In this document: piece by piece, positions 47,699 through 56,228 of the stretch
Position numbering within the stretch: the stretch's first letter is position 1
Layout: each line of letters starts with the position of its first letter
Assembly: GCF_003999255.1 (NCBI RefSeq)
Contig: NZ_CP034791.1
Coordinates: 1,094,501-1,158,500 of the forward strand
Direction: 5' to 3'
Source: Caldicellulosiruptor changbaiensis
GTDB lineage: Bacteria > Bacillota > Thermoanaerobacteria > Caldicellulosiruptorales > Caldicellulosiruptoraceae
DNA: 64,000 nucleotides
Notes under the pieces: model-generated
The model's input: only the letters and a program-made list of their open reading frames with translations
The model's database searches: none
Told to the model about the DNA's origin: nothing
Translations under genes and position numbers: made by a program

Positions 47699-48184
47699 AT
47701 GATGTTAAAGTTAATTGGTTCAAGTTTAATAATTTTCTCTTCACTTCTCATTGGGTATTCTAAAACTTTAAAGTTAAGAGAACAACTCAGGATAATAAAC
47801 CTTTTTATAAACTTTTTTAGTTTTGCAAGGGCTGATATTTTAACAACGCGCCTCACACTTTTTGAAATTTTAAATAGATTTAAATCAAAAGTATTTTCTG
47901 CACATACCACTATTTTGGAATATTATTATAAGCAGAATGGAAAGGCTCTTTTAGATGTGAAAAATGTATACCAGCTTGATGAAAATGTGCACAAGCTTAT
48001 ACTAAACCTTTTTAACTCAATTGGTTACTCTTCTATTAGTGAGATAGACAGGATAATAGATGAGGGTATTAGGGAGCTGCGGGAATATTATGAAATTCAC
48101 AAAGAAAAGTACAACAAAAACTCGAAAATGTTTACTTTGCTTGGTCTTTTTTGTGGAGTGTCAATTTGTATATTACTTTTATAA
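47699..48184 (+). CDS. spoIIIAB: Stage III sporulation protein AB
   Basis: 161 residues. MLKLIGSSLIIFSSLLIGY gives the N-terminal helix; REQLRIINLFINFF and a C-terminal helix (LLGLFCGVSICILLL) complete the tail-anchored pattern. Part of the feeding-tube complex between mother cell and forespore. ATG 47699 has GGTGA nine nt upstream. Confidence 0.9.
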   Translation: MMLKLIGSSLIIFSSLLIGYSKTLKLREQLRIINLFINFFSFARADILTTRLTLFEILNRFKSKVFSAHTTILEYYYKQNGKALLDVKNVYQLDENVHKLILNLFNSIGYSSISEIDRIIDEGIRELREYYEIHKEKYNKNSKMFTLLGLFCGVSICILLL

Positions 48185-48205
48185 GATGTTGAGGTGTGGC
48201 TTTGA

Positions 48206-48406
48206 ATGAATGGAATAGACTTGATATTTAAAATAGCTGTAATTGGAATAATACTTTACCTTGTAAATCAGGTACTTGTCAAGGCAGAAAAAGAAGAACT
48301 TGCAATGATGACAACTTTGGTTGGAGTTATAATTGTACTTTTTCTAATTATTGACCTCATTAAAAGATTCTTTGATACAGTAAAGTCTGTATTTAATCTC
48401 TTTTAG
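48206..48406 (+). CDS. spoIIIAC: Stage III sporulation protein AC
   Basis: 66 residues, two transmembrane helices (LIFKIAVIGIILYLVNQVL and MMTTLVGVIIVLFLIIDLI) with KAEKEELA between, as in the family. Membrane component of the SpoIIIA channel. Confidence 0.9.
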   Translation: MNGIDLIFKIAVIGIILYLVNQVLVKAEKEELAMMTTLVGVIIVLFLIIDLIKRFFDTVKSVFNLF

Positions 48407-48420
48407 GTTGAGTGGTAGAG

Positions 48421-48807
48421 ATGGAGATATTTAATATAGTCGTACTTTGCATAGTTTCCATGCTTATAGTGAGCATTTTAAGAAGAACTCAAAAAGAAAT
48501 TGCAATCGTAATAACTGTGATATTTGGCGTTTTGGTGTTTATCTTGGTTGTTGACAAGCTTGCCTATATTGTAGAAAAGATAACAGAGATGAGCACAAAA
48601 ATCTCATATGCAAATACCTATATAAAAACTTTGCTTAAGATGACAGGGATAGCTTTAATCTCAGAATATACAGCAAGTGTTTGTAAAGACAGTGGAGAAA
48701 AAGCAATTGCGAGAAAGCTTGAGTTTGCAGGAAAGATTTTGATACTATTTCTCTCTCTACCTTTAATTTTGGGTTTGTTTGAGGTAATATTAAAGTTTCT
48801 AAAATAA
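48421..48807 (+). CDS. spoIIIAD: Stage III sporulation protein AD
   Basis: 128 residues, about four helices; ILRRTQKEIAIVITV and EYTASVCKDSGEKAIARKLEFAGK are family-like. ATG 48421 has AGGTTGAG nine nt upstream; GTG 48412 is possible. SpoIIIA channel component. Confidence 0.88.
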   Translation: MEIFNIVVLCIVSMLIVSILRRTQKEIAIVITVIFGVLVFILVVDKLAYIVEKITEMSTKISYANTYIKTLLKMTGIALISEYTASVCKDSGEKAIARKLEFAGKILILFLSLPLILGLFEVILKFLK

Positions 48808-48826
48808 GTAAAAGGAAAATCTAAAA

Positions 48827-49936
48827 ATGGATATGAAAAAGGTTATAGCACTTGCGTTTTTTATATCTTTGATTTTGGGATGTGAATTTTGTCAAGCCTC
48901 GAAAATATCACAGAGTTATATCGAAAAAACTAAACACATAGTAAATAAAACTGCTGAGAATGATGTTAAAGATTACATAGATGGTGTATTGAATGGGAGA
49001 AAACTCAATATAGAGATATTTAGACTTATAAAAGACAAGCTTTTTTCAGAAATAGATGCAACATTAAAACAAATAGCTACAATCTTGGTGGTAACACTGA
49101 TATATACTCTAATCTATAGTGTACAAAACAGCTTAAAAAATCAAGGTCTCGGAAAAACAACCTTTTTAGCTTTTTTCCTCACCTTATCTACAATAGTGCT
49201 TCAAAATCTAAAGGATGTACTTTTATATGCAAATGAGGTTATCCAAAAAGGGAATAGCTTTGTAGAAGCCATATTTCCTATTCTCATCTCGACTTTAGCA
49301 ACAATGGGATATGCTACATATGCTGCTTCTCTCAGCCCCAAGATAGTATTTGCGTTGGTATTTTCATCCGAGTTTTTAAAGAATATTATATTACCGATTG
49401 TAAATGTTTATATTGTAATCAGTATCCTTTCAAATATAGATGGTGGAAGGTTTAATCTGAGGCGACTTCTTAGTTTTTTAAAGACAGTTCTTCTTTGGTC
49501 AATTGTAATTGGACTTGTAGTGTTCACTGGCATTGTTTCTATAGAAGGTTTTACCGGAGCTACAGTGGACAACCTTGTTGCAAAGTCAATTAAATACACT
49601 GTGGGGAATTTTGTGCCTTTTGTTGGTAAGATTCTATCTGATGCAGCAGATACCTTAGCTGGCAGCCTTGGAATTATAAAAAATACAATAAGTGTAGTAG
49701 GGCTTCTTACTTTGCTGCTCATTGTTGGAGTTCCACTTCTCAAAATCTTAATTATTTCGCTTTTATTCAGGCTCACTGCAGCCTTTGTTGGAATTATTTC
49801 TGATTCGCGTTTTGCCCAGTTTTTGGATGATTATGCCGACAATATCCTTTTGATTTTTTCAATTGTATTTGCTTCTCTGTTGGTGTTTGTAATTACATTT
49901 TCAACAGTTTTATTCATTGTTCAGGTTGGAAGGTGA
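48827..49936 (+). CDS. spoIIIAE: Stage III sporulation protein AE
   Basis: 369 residues. Signal peptide (MKKVIALAFFISLILGCEFCQA), then a long multi-helix membrane part with GFTGATVDNLVAKSIKYTVGNFVPFVG (given for position, 49546-49626). SpoIIIA complex subunit. Confidence 0.9.
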   Translation: MDMKKVIALAFFISLILGCEFCQASKISQSYIEKTKHIVNKTAENDVKDYIDGVLNGRKLNIEIFRLIKDKLFSEIDATLKQIATILVVTLIYTLIYSVQNSLKNQGLGKTTFLAFFLTLSTIVLQNLKDVLLYANEVIQKGNSFVEAIFPILISTLATMGYATYAASLSPKIVFALVFSSEFLKNIILPIVNVYIVISILSNIDGGRFNLRRLLSFLKTVLLWSIVIGLVVFTGIVSIEGFTGATVDNLVAKSIKYTVGNFVPFVGKILSDAADTLAGSLGIIKNTISVVGLLTLLLIVGVPLLKILIISLLFRLTAAFVGIISDSRFAQFLDDYADNILLIFSIVFASLLVFVITFSTVLFIVQVGR

Positions 49937-49937
49937 A

Positions 49938-50459
49938 ATGGTGCAAGATTTTATAAATCAAACAGTAGCAAACCTGTTTTATGTAGTGATAGTGATTTTA
50001 ATTCTTGAGGTCTTGATTCCAGAAAACTATAGGAAGTATATTGAGATTTTTTTAGGCATTTGTATAGTCTTGATCATATTGACTCCCATTTTAGAAAGAT
50101 CAGGAAATCTAAAGCTTCAATTTATGGAGAGCATAAATAAACTTGAAGATGAATTTAAAGAAAAAAAGATATATTCTGAAGACCTGTACAAGCAAAGCTT
50201 GGTAGATGAGTATAAGGATAGATTAAAAGAAGATATTAAAAAGAAAATAGAGGCTGAGACGGGTATGGATATTGAAATTGTCTTGCTTAAAATCTGTGAA
50301 GATTTGAATATGCCTAAGTTTGGCAGAGTAGAGAAAATAAAAATTAAAGGTGATTACAATGAAAAAATTGTTAACATTTTAAAGAATCAATATGGTATGA
50401 GTAAAGATAAAATAGAATTTGAAGAGGTGAAGGTTAAAGATGACAATCAGTCCAGATAA
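49938..50459 (+). CDS. spoIIIAF: Stage III sporulation protein AF
   Basis: 173 residues from ATG 49938 (GGAAGGTGAA upstream). Two N-terminal helices (NLFYVVIVILILEVLIP; IFLGICIVLIILTPIL) then a ring-building-type soluble domain. The next gene starts 20 nt before its end. Confidence 0.87.
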   Translation: MVQDFINQTVANLFYVVIVILILEVLIPENYRKYIEIFLGICIVLIILTPILERSGNLKLQFMESINKLEDEFKEKKIYSEDLYKQSLVDEYKDRLKEDIKKKIEAETGMDIEIVLLKICEDLNMPKFGRVEKIKIKGDYNEKIVNILKNQYGMSKDKIEFEEVKVKDDNQSR

Positions 50460-50988
50460 GTTAAAATCTGTAATAGAAAAAACCTTAAAGAACAAAGATA
50501 TATTAATATTCTTGGGAGTTTGTGGACTTTTGATACTTGTAGTTTCTGCAACATTTTCCACAGCGCCCAAGCAAATGGTAAAAGAAAGCGAGCAAAATCA
50601 ACAAGAAGAAAAATATGAGGAAGTAGTAGAGAAAAAGCTTGAAAAAATTTTAAAAGAAATTGACCCTACAAAGAATGTCTCTGTTATGATAACCTTTGAT
50701 GACTGCTATGAATATGTTGTTGCAACTGAAACACGAAAAAATGTCAGAAGTGAAAAACAGGAGGAAAACAAAATCTCAACAGAGGAAGAGGTTGATAGCA
50801 AAGTAGTGCTGGTCCAACAGGGAAATGAATCAAAACCGTTTATTGTAAAAAAGATATATCCGAAGGTAAGAGGTGTTGCAATTGTCTCAGAAGGAGCAAG
50901 GGAGAAAAAGGTTTACATAGGGCTTATAAAAGCCACATCAGCGGTTTTGGGAATAACTCCTGATAAAGTTGAGGTGTTTATAAAATGA
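50440..50988 (+). CDS. spoIIIAG: Stage III sporulation protein AG
   Basis: 182 residues. One N-terminal helix (ILIFLGVCGLLILVVSATF) and an extracytoplasmic ring-forming domain (VSVMITFDDCYEYVVATE; VRGVAIVSEGARE; TPDKVEVF). Related to type III secretion ring proteins. Forms the large ring of the channel. Confidence 0.92.
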   Translation: MTISPDKLKSVIEKTLKNKDILIFLGVCGLLILVVSATFSTAPKQMVKESEQNQQEEKYEEVVEKKLEKILKEIDPTKNVSVMITFDDCYEYVVATETRKNVRSEKQEENKISTEEEVDSKVVLVQQGNESKPFIVKKIYPKVRGVAIVSEGAREKKVYIGLIKATSAVLGITPDKVEVFIK

Positions 50989-51500
50989 ATAAAAAGATTT
51001 TTATAAAGGTTTATAACAAAAGACAGATAACATTGGTTTTGCTTGTTATATTAGTAATTATTGTTGGTATTATCAACTCAAGAATAGAAAATAGTAACAA
51101 GAAAAAGCTAAATCCCTCTGTAATAGAGGTGAGTAAAGAAGTTAAGACGAGTAGTGAAAATGTTCTGAGTGAGATAAAATTAAAGCGTGAAGTTGAGCGT
51201 TCAAAAGAAGTAAATACTCTGAGAAGTCTTCTTAGTGAAAAGTTGGATGAAGATAGTCAAAAGTTGATTGATAAGAAAATTTCCGACATAGTTGACAACA
51301 ACAATAAAGAGATGATATGTGAAAGTATTTTGAGCTCAAAAGGTATAGGTGATTGTATAGTACTATCCTCTCGTGATATTATTTATGTGGTAACGCAAAA
51401 GAGACTATCAAAACAACAAGCAATTCAAGTACAAAATGTGGTTATGAATGTTTTTAAAGTAGCGGTGAATAAGATTAGGATAACATCTGCCTCTCAATGA
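50985..51500 (+). CDS. spoIIIAH: Stage III sporulation protein AH
   Basis: 171 residues. One N-terminal helix (ITLVLLVILVIIVGII), coiled segment, C-terminal ring-building domain (ESILSSKGIGDCIVLSS...VTQKRLSKQQAIQVQN). In Bacillus it pairs with forespore SpoIIQ. Starts on an ATGA overlap. Confidence 0.92.
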   Translation: MNKKIFIKVYNKRQITLVLLVILVIIVGIINSRIENSNKKKLNPSVIEVSKEVKTSSENVLSEIKLKREVERSKEVNTLRSLLSEKLDEDSQKLIDKKISDIVDNNNKEMICESILSSKGIGDCIVLSSRDIIYVVTQKRLSKQQAIQVQNVVMNVFKVAVNKIRITSASQ

Positions 51501-51591
51501 AAATAATAAAATCTGTTAAAATAAAAAACTGTAGGGTATAATATGAATAGTAAAGAAAAAACTTTTATCAAATAAGGAGGTACTATTTGAG

Positions 51592-51978
51592 ATGTCAGAA
51601 AATATTATTAATGAGACCACTGGTGGAGTTGTAAAGATTGCTGAAGAGGTTGTGGCAATTATTGCGGCAGTTGCAGCATCAGAGGTAAAAGGCGTTGCCT
51701 CAATGGTTGGTTCATGGACGGGTAATATCACAGAAGCACTTGGGAAAAAGAACTTGGCAAAGGGTGTTAAAGTACAAGTTGGAGAAAAGGAAGCAGCAAT
51801 TGACATCTACATAACAGTAGAGTATGGTGTCAGAATTCCAGAAGTTGCCTGGGAGATACAAGAAAGGGTCAAAAATGCAGTTGAGAGCATGACAGGATTA
51901 AAGGTTGTTGAAGTAAATATCCACGTTCAAGGAATAAAATTTGAAAAAGAAGAGCAAAAGGAAGGATCAGAAGAGTAA
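51592..51978 (+). CDS. yqhY: Asp23/Gls24-family protein YqhY
   Basis: 128 residues. Asp23 domain: GGVVKIAEEVVAIIAAVAAS, EVKGVASM, and GVRIPEVAWEIQERVKNAVE. In Bacillus YqhY relates to fatty-acid/acetyl-CoA carboxylase control. The partner amaP follows. GGAGG upstream. Confidence 0.92.
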   Translation: MSENIINETTGGVVKIAEEVVAIIAAVAASEVKGVASMVGSWTGNITEALGKKNLAKGVKVQVGEKEAAIDIYITVEYGVRIPEVAWEIQERVKNAVESMTGLKVVEVNIHVQGIKFEKEEQKEGSEE

Positions 51979-52013
51979 ATCTCTGGTCATCCAGAGATTT
52001 ACTCTCATTTTTG
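51972..52013 (+). terminator. Hairpin terminator between yqhY and amaP
   Basis: AGAGTAAATCTCTGG (51972-51986) pairs with CCAGAGATTTACTCT (51991-52005) over a TCAT loop, then CATTTTT. The stem includes the yqhY stop. Likely a partial terminator within the operon. Confidence 0.8.
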
Positions 52014-52031
52014 CAAGGAGGAGTTATACAA

Positions 52032-52571
52032 ATGAAGATTGGTGAGAGAATATTATTAACAATATTTACATTAATAGTTATTGTGGCTGCAATCTTTGCA
52101 ATATTATTACCTCTTAATGTGTTTAGTGTTGATATAGTACAAAGTGCAGTTTATGAATATATAAACAATCCCATTTATGGACTTGTACCGTTAGCAATTA
52201 TAGTAATGGGCTTTGCTGTGATGTTTATTGGAATTAAAAAGAAAAGAGTGAGGCTTGGAATAATTCATACCAATGAGCTTGGCAATCTTGTCATATCACC
52301 AAAGACATTTGAGTCTGCTGGTTACAGTGCTATAAAGGATATAAAAGGGATAAAGGATGCAACCATTGAGATAGAGTTTGACGAAAGTGGTGTTGAATAC
52401 CATGTTGATGCACTTGTGATAAATGATGTAAATATACCTGAGTTGACAAAAGAGGTTCAAAATGCTATAAAGAATCATGTTGAAACCTCAATAGGTATTC
52501 CGGTTAAAAGTGTGAATTTGCATGTTAAAGATATGGTTGCCCCTCAGACATCCATTACTCATTTGAGGTAG
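52032..52571 (+). CDS. amaP: Alkaline shock response membrane anchor protein AmaP
   Basis: 179 residues. Two N-terminal helices (LLTIFTLIVIVAAIFAILL; LVPLAIIVMGFAVMFIGI) and a cytosolic Asp23-like domain, the AmaP plan. It anchors Asp23-type proteins at the membrane. AAGGAGGAG precedes ATG 52032. Confidence 0.88.
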   Translation: MKIGERILLTIFTLIVIVAAIFAILLPLNVFSVDIVQSAVYEYINNPIYGLVPLAIIVMGFAVMFIGIKKKRVRLGIIHTNELGNLVISPKTFESAGYSAIKDIKGIKDATIEIEFDESGVEYHVDALVINDVNIPELTKEVQNAIKNHVETSIGIPVKSVNLHVKDMVAPQTSITHLR

Positions 52572-52581
52572 GGGTGTTGGT

Positions 52582-52791
52582 ATGAAATTAATATTAGAAT
52601 TTGTTTTAAAACATATAGGTGAGGTAATTGGCGGAGTTATAGGACTTGTTTTTGCTATATTTGTTCTAATCTTTGGTTTTTGGAAGGCATTATTTATATT
52701 TTTATGTATAGCAGTAGGGGTATTTATTGGTGGTCGCTATTTTGAAAAGAAGAAATTGTTAGAGTTTTTAGACAAACATTTACCATGGTAA
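52582..52791 (+). CDS. DUF2273 small membrane protein
   Basis: 69 residues with two membrane helices (VIGGVIGLVFAIFVLIFGF; ALFIFLCIAVGVFIGG) and a cytosolic tail, matching the small proteins found beside amaP/asp23. Function unknown. Confidence 0.85.
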   Translation: MKLILEFVLKHIGEVIGGVIGLVFAIFVLIFGFWKALFIFLCIAVGVFIGGRYFEKKKLLEFLDKHLPW

Positions 52792-52815
52792 AAAAGGGGT
52801 TGGAAGAGAAGGGCG

Positions 52816-53244
52816 ATGCATAAAAGACGAAAAACAAGAGAGCTTTGTATGAAGATATTATATGCATATAGATTTCAAAATAATGAATATGATATCATCG
52901 AGTTTCTAAACAAATTCAAAGAGTTAAATCCAGATGAGAATTTTAAAGAGATAGATGAAGAGTATTTAAAAAGGCTCTTGACAGGCGTTATTCGGAATCA
53001 GCAACTCATAGATAATCTTATTGAGAAATATTCTAAGGATTGGCCTTTGAACAGAATTCCAATGGTGGAATTAGAACTTATGCGGATTGCTATTTATGAA
53101 CTTTTGTTTGAAGAGGAGATTCCCATATCTGTTGCAATAGATGAAGCTGTCGACTTATCGAGTATATTTGGTGTAGAGAAAGCACCAAGCTTTGTAAATG
53201 GGATACTTGGCAGCATTGCTGCAAATGAGGTGAAAAGAGAATAA
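52816..53244 (+). CDS. nusB: Transcription antitermination factor NusB
   Basis: 142 residues, all-helical. Motifs: RRKTRELCMKILYAYRF, IPMVELELMRIAIYELLF, IPISVAIDEAVDLSSIFG and SFVNGILGSIA. Works with NusE at rRNA boxA sites. Followed by xseA after 3 nt. Confidence 0.97.
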   Translation: MHKRRKTRELCMKILYAYRFQNNEYDIIEFLNKFKELNPDENFKEIDEEYLKRLLTGVIRNQQLIDNLIEKYSKDWPLNRIPMVELELMRIAIYELLFEEEIPISVAIDEAVDLSSIFGVEKAPSFVNGILGSIAANEVKRE

Positions 53245-53247
53245 AAG

Positions 53248-54606
53248 ATGCTTTTTGACAATATTGTTTCTAAAAAAGAGTGGAGTGTGTATGAGCTTAC
53301 AAGCTATTTGCGAAAAAAAGTTGAATTGGACATCTTGTTAAAGAACATATACCTAAAAGGAGAGGTTATTAGACCCACTTTGTCAGGCGAACATTTGTAT
53401 TTTGAACTTAAAGATTTAGAGTACGACGCAAAAGTAAAGTGTGTCTATTTTTGGTTTGACAAAAAGATTGAGGTAAGACATGGTGCTAAAGTTTTAGTCA
53501 AAGGTAGTGTTATCTTTTATGAAAAAGAAGGAATAATTGAAATAAAGGTAAGTGAAATAACTGATATTGGTCTTGGTGAGTTGTTTGTAAAACTCAAACA
53601 CTTAGAGGAGAAGTTAAAACAAGAGGGGCTTTTTGACCAAAAATATAAAAAAGAAATACCTCAATATCCCAAAAAGATTGGTATTGTTACTTCCAAAAAT
53701 GGTGCAGCTGTGAGAGATATTCTCAATACAATCTATTCAAAATTTGAAAATATAGAGGTTTATATATTCAACTGTTCTGTTCAAGGACAAAACGCTCCTT
53801 ATGAGATATGTGAGGGAATAGAGTATTTTAATAACATTTTGCCTGTGGAGGTTATAATTGTAGGACGTGGTGGCGGCGCGTTTGAGGATTTGATGGCTTT
53901 TAATGATGAGATGGTGGTAAGAAAGATATTTGAATCAAAAATTCCTGTAATCTCAGCTGTTGGACATGAAAGAGACTATGTGTTGACAGATTTTGTTGCT
54001 GACCTTCGTGCCATTACTCCAACAAATGCGGGTGAGATTGTTGTTAGTTTTCAAAACAAGGCTTTAGAAAAACTGGATGAATATCGCCGAAAAATGAAAA
54101 ATTTGATTTCTAAGAAGATAGAGTCAAGCAGAGAAGATTTAAAACTTAAGCTCTATCGACTATATCAAAACTCGCCATCAAACAAACTTACCAAGCTTGC
54201 ACAAGATGTGGATTTACTTTCAAGCAAACTTACGTTTCTGCTTAATAAAAAACTACATCATATATCAAGTAACCTGAAGATTTTGGAAAAGAGATTGTCA
54301 GTTTCAGGTCCTTATGTAAGATTTACAAGAGCAAAGAATGACTATGAAATGCTCCTTAAAAGACTAAACATGGCTTTTAAGAACTTTTGGCAGAAAAAAG
54401 AGTTTGAGTTTAAAATCAAGGTGGAAAAATTGATTGCTTTAAATCCACTTAATATTCTAAAAAGAGGGTACTCGGTCACGATACATAACTCAAAAGTACT
54501 TACGACTGTAAAAGTGGTAAGTATTGGTGATGAGATAGTTACACGCATCACAGATGGGATTATCAAATCCAAGGTGTTTTGGACAGAAGAAGGGGCGGAT
54601 GAATAG
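53248..54606 (+). CDS. xseA: Exodeoxyribonuclease VII large subunit
   Basis: 452 residues. N-terminal OB domain (LKNIYLKGEVIRPTLSGEHLYFELKD), catalytic core (KIGIVTSKNGAAVRDIL, VIIVGRGGGAFEDLMAFND, ISAVGHERDYVLTDFVADLRA TPTNAGE nearby), then a coiled-coil region. Degrades single-stranded DNA with XseB. xseB starts immediately after the stop. Confidence 0.97.
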   Translation: MLFDNIVSKKEWSVYELTSYLRKKVELDILLKNIYLKGEVIRPTLSGEHLYFELKDLEYDAKVKCVYFWFDKKIEVRHGAKVLVKGSVIFYEKEGIIEIKVSEITDIGLGELFVKLKHLEEKLKQEGLFDQKYKKEIPQYPKKIGIVTSKNGAAVRDILNTIYSKFENIEVYIFNCSVQGQNAPYEICEGIEYFNNILPVEVIIVGRGGGAFEDLMAFNDEMVVRKIFESKIPVISAVGHERDYVLTDFVADLRAITPTNAGEIVVSFQNKALEKLDEYRRKMKNLISKKIESSREDLKLKLYRLYQNSPSNKLTKLAQDVDLLSSKLTFLLNKKLHHISSNLKILEKRLSVSGPYVRFTRAKNDYEMLLKRLNMAFKNFWQKKEFEFKIKVEKLIALNPLNILKRGYSVTIHNSKVLTTVKVVSIGDEIVTRITDGIIKSKVFWTEEGADE

Positions 54607-54870
54607 GTGTGTGAAGAGGTAAGAAATGAAATTAAATTTGAAGATGCAATGAAGCGTTTAGAAGAGATTGTAAAGAGTTTGGAAGAAGAAAATCTCGATT
54701 TAGATGAGGCAATAAGGCTTTATGAGGAAGGGATAAAACTTTCAAAGCTATGCAATGACATTTTGCGTTCGGTTGAAAAGAGGGTTGTTTTGATTGAAAA
54801 ATTAAATGGCGAATATGTGGAAAATGATATAACGAATGATATATATGGAGGCTTAGGGCAAAAAGAATGA
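54607..54870 (+). CDS. xseB: Exodeoxyribonuclease VII small subunit
   Basis: 87 residues, GTG start. FEDAMKRLEEIVKSLEEEN and LDEAIRLYEEGIKLSKLC are the family pattern. The stop overlaps ispA (ATGA). Confidence 0.95.
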   Translation: MCEEVRNEIKFEDAMKRLEEIVKSLEEENLDLDEAIRLYEEGIKLSKLCNDILRSVEKRVVLIEKLNGEYVENDITNDIYGGLGQKE

Positions 54871-55763
54871 GTAGTGAGAGGTTAAAAGAATACTTGAAAT
54901 ACGCTCAAGAAAAGATAGACAAGCACCTTGACAGCTTGCTTGGAAAAAATTCTCCTGATGTTATATATGAAGCGATGAGATATAGTGTTTTTGCAGGTGG
55001 AAAACGCCTAAGACCCATTTTATGTTTGCTTTCTTATGAACTTTTGAGCGCCGAAGAAGCTGATGAGAAGGTACTGGATATTGCTTGTGCAATAGAGCTG
55101 ATTCACACATATTCTTTGATTCATGATGACCTTCCTGCAATGGATAATGATGTTTTACGCCGTGGTAAACCTACAAATCATGTGGTGTTTGGCGAGGCAA
55201 TAGCTATACTGGCTGGAGATGCACTTTTGAACAAAGCAGCAGAAGTATGCCTTGATTGGATACTCAGAAATAAAGCTAAAGAGAATTTTGTAAAAGCCGC
55301 AGAATATCTTTTTAAAGCGTCTGGAACAGAAGGGATGATAGGTGGACAGGTAATAGATGTAGTAAATTCAGGAAAAGAAATAACAGATGAGAATTTGCTT
55401 TATGAGATGCATCTTAAGAAGACATCTAAGCTCATTCAAGCTTCTTGTGTTTGTGGAGCATATGTTGCAGGGGCAAAAGAAGAGGTGATATCGGATTTTG
55501 AGCAGTATGGAAAAAATTTAGGGCTTGCTTTTCAGATTAGAGATGATATCTTGGATTTGATAGGTGATAGCAAAAAAGTAGGCAAGAGTATAGGAAAAGA
55601 TATAAAAGAGAAGAAAAATACGTTTGTCACTTACTATGGAATTGAAAAAGCTCAGGAGTATGTAGAGAGCTTTTCAAAGAAGGCTATTGAGATAATAGAA
55701 AAGTACGACAGGATGAGTTTTCTTATTGAGCTTACAAATTATTTGATAAATAGAGAAAAATAA
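54867..55763 (+). CDS. ispA: Polyprenyl (farnesyl/geranylgeranyl) diphosphate synthase
   Basis: 298 residues. First aspartate-rich motif in LIHDDLPAMDND, second in FQIRDDILD; GGKRLRPILCLLSYELL also typical. Short-chain trans prenyltransferase of the isoprenoid pathway; chain length cannot be fixed by eye. Last gene before the RNase P RNA. Confidence 0.94.
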   Translation: MSSERLKEYLKYAQEKIDKHLDSLLGKNSPDVIYEAMRYSVFAGGKRLRPILCLLSYELLSAEEADEKVLDIACAIELIHTYSLIHDDLPAMDNDVLRRGKPTNHVVFGEAIAILAGDALLNKAAEVCLDWILRNKAKENFVKAAEYLFKASGTEGMIGGQVIDVVNSGKEITDENLLYEMHLKKTSKLIQASCVCGAYVAGAKEEVISDFEQYGKNLGLAFQIRDDILDLIGDSKKVGKSIGKDIKEKKNTFVTYYGIEKAQEYVESFSKKAIEIIEKYDRMSFLIELTNYLINREK

Positions 55764-55766
55764 CGG

Positions 55767-55794
55767 TTGACATAAAACGCAAAATAATTATAAT
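55767..55794 (+). promoter_or_regulatory. Promoter of the RNase P RNA gene
   Basis: Consensus TTGACA (55767-55772), 16-nt spacer, consensus TATAAT (55789-55794), seven nt before the RNA 5' end. Begins only 3 nt after the ispA stop. Confidence 0.88.
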
Positions 55795-55801
55795 AATGTA
55801 T

Positions 55802-56160
55802 GCGAGCAGGTCGAACGGCTGCGCAAGGTGAAAGTTTTTCACCTTGTGAGGAAAGTCCGAGCTCCGCAGGGCAGGGTGCCGGGTAACACCCGGTGGAGGC
55901 GACTCCAAGGAAAGTGCAACAGAAAAGAACCGCCATCCACATTTTTGGTGGGTGGTAAGGGTGAAAAGGTGAGGTAAGAGCTCACCAGCAGTTAGGCGAC
56001 TAACTGGCTGTGCAAACCCCACCCGGAGCAAGACCAAATAGGGGAACAATGCAGTGGCCCGCTGCGTTCCCGGGTTGGTCGCTTATGAGTCTGATGGCAA
56101 CATCAGACCAAAAGAGAAATAGCCGTTCTCGACAGAACTCGGCTTACAGACCTGGTCGCA
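55802..56160 (+). ncRNA. rnpB: RNase P RNA
   Basis: Catalytic RNA that matures tRNA 5' ends. P1 is formed by GCGAGCAGGTCG at the 5' end and ACCTGGTCGC at the 3' end. The conserved core GAGGAAAGTCCGAGCTCC, AAGTGCAACAGAAA and CGACAGAACTCGGCTTACAG (each within family consensus) is present. About 360 nt. Own promoter and terminator. Confidence 0.96.
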
Positions 56161-56182
56161 CTTTTATATACCTAAAATCGAG

Positions 56183-56221
56183 AATGCCCAGTCTTGGAAA
56201 AGTAAACTGGGCATTTTTATT
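56183..56221 (+). terminator. Terminator of rnpB
   Basis: AATGCCCAGT (56183-56192) pairs with ACTGGGCATT (56206-56215), followed by TTTAT. Lies 8 nt beyond the end of the convergent MFS gene. Confidence 0.88.
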
Positions 56222-56228
56222 TGTGTTT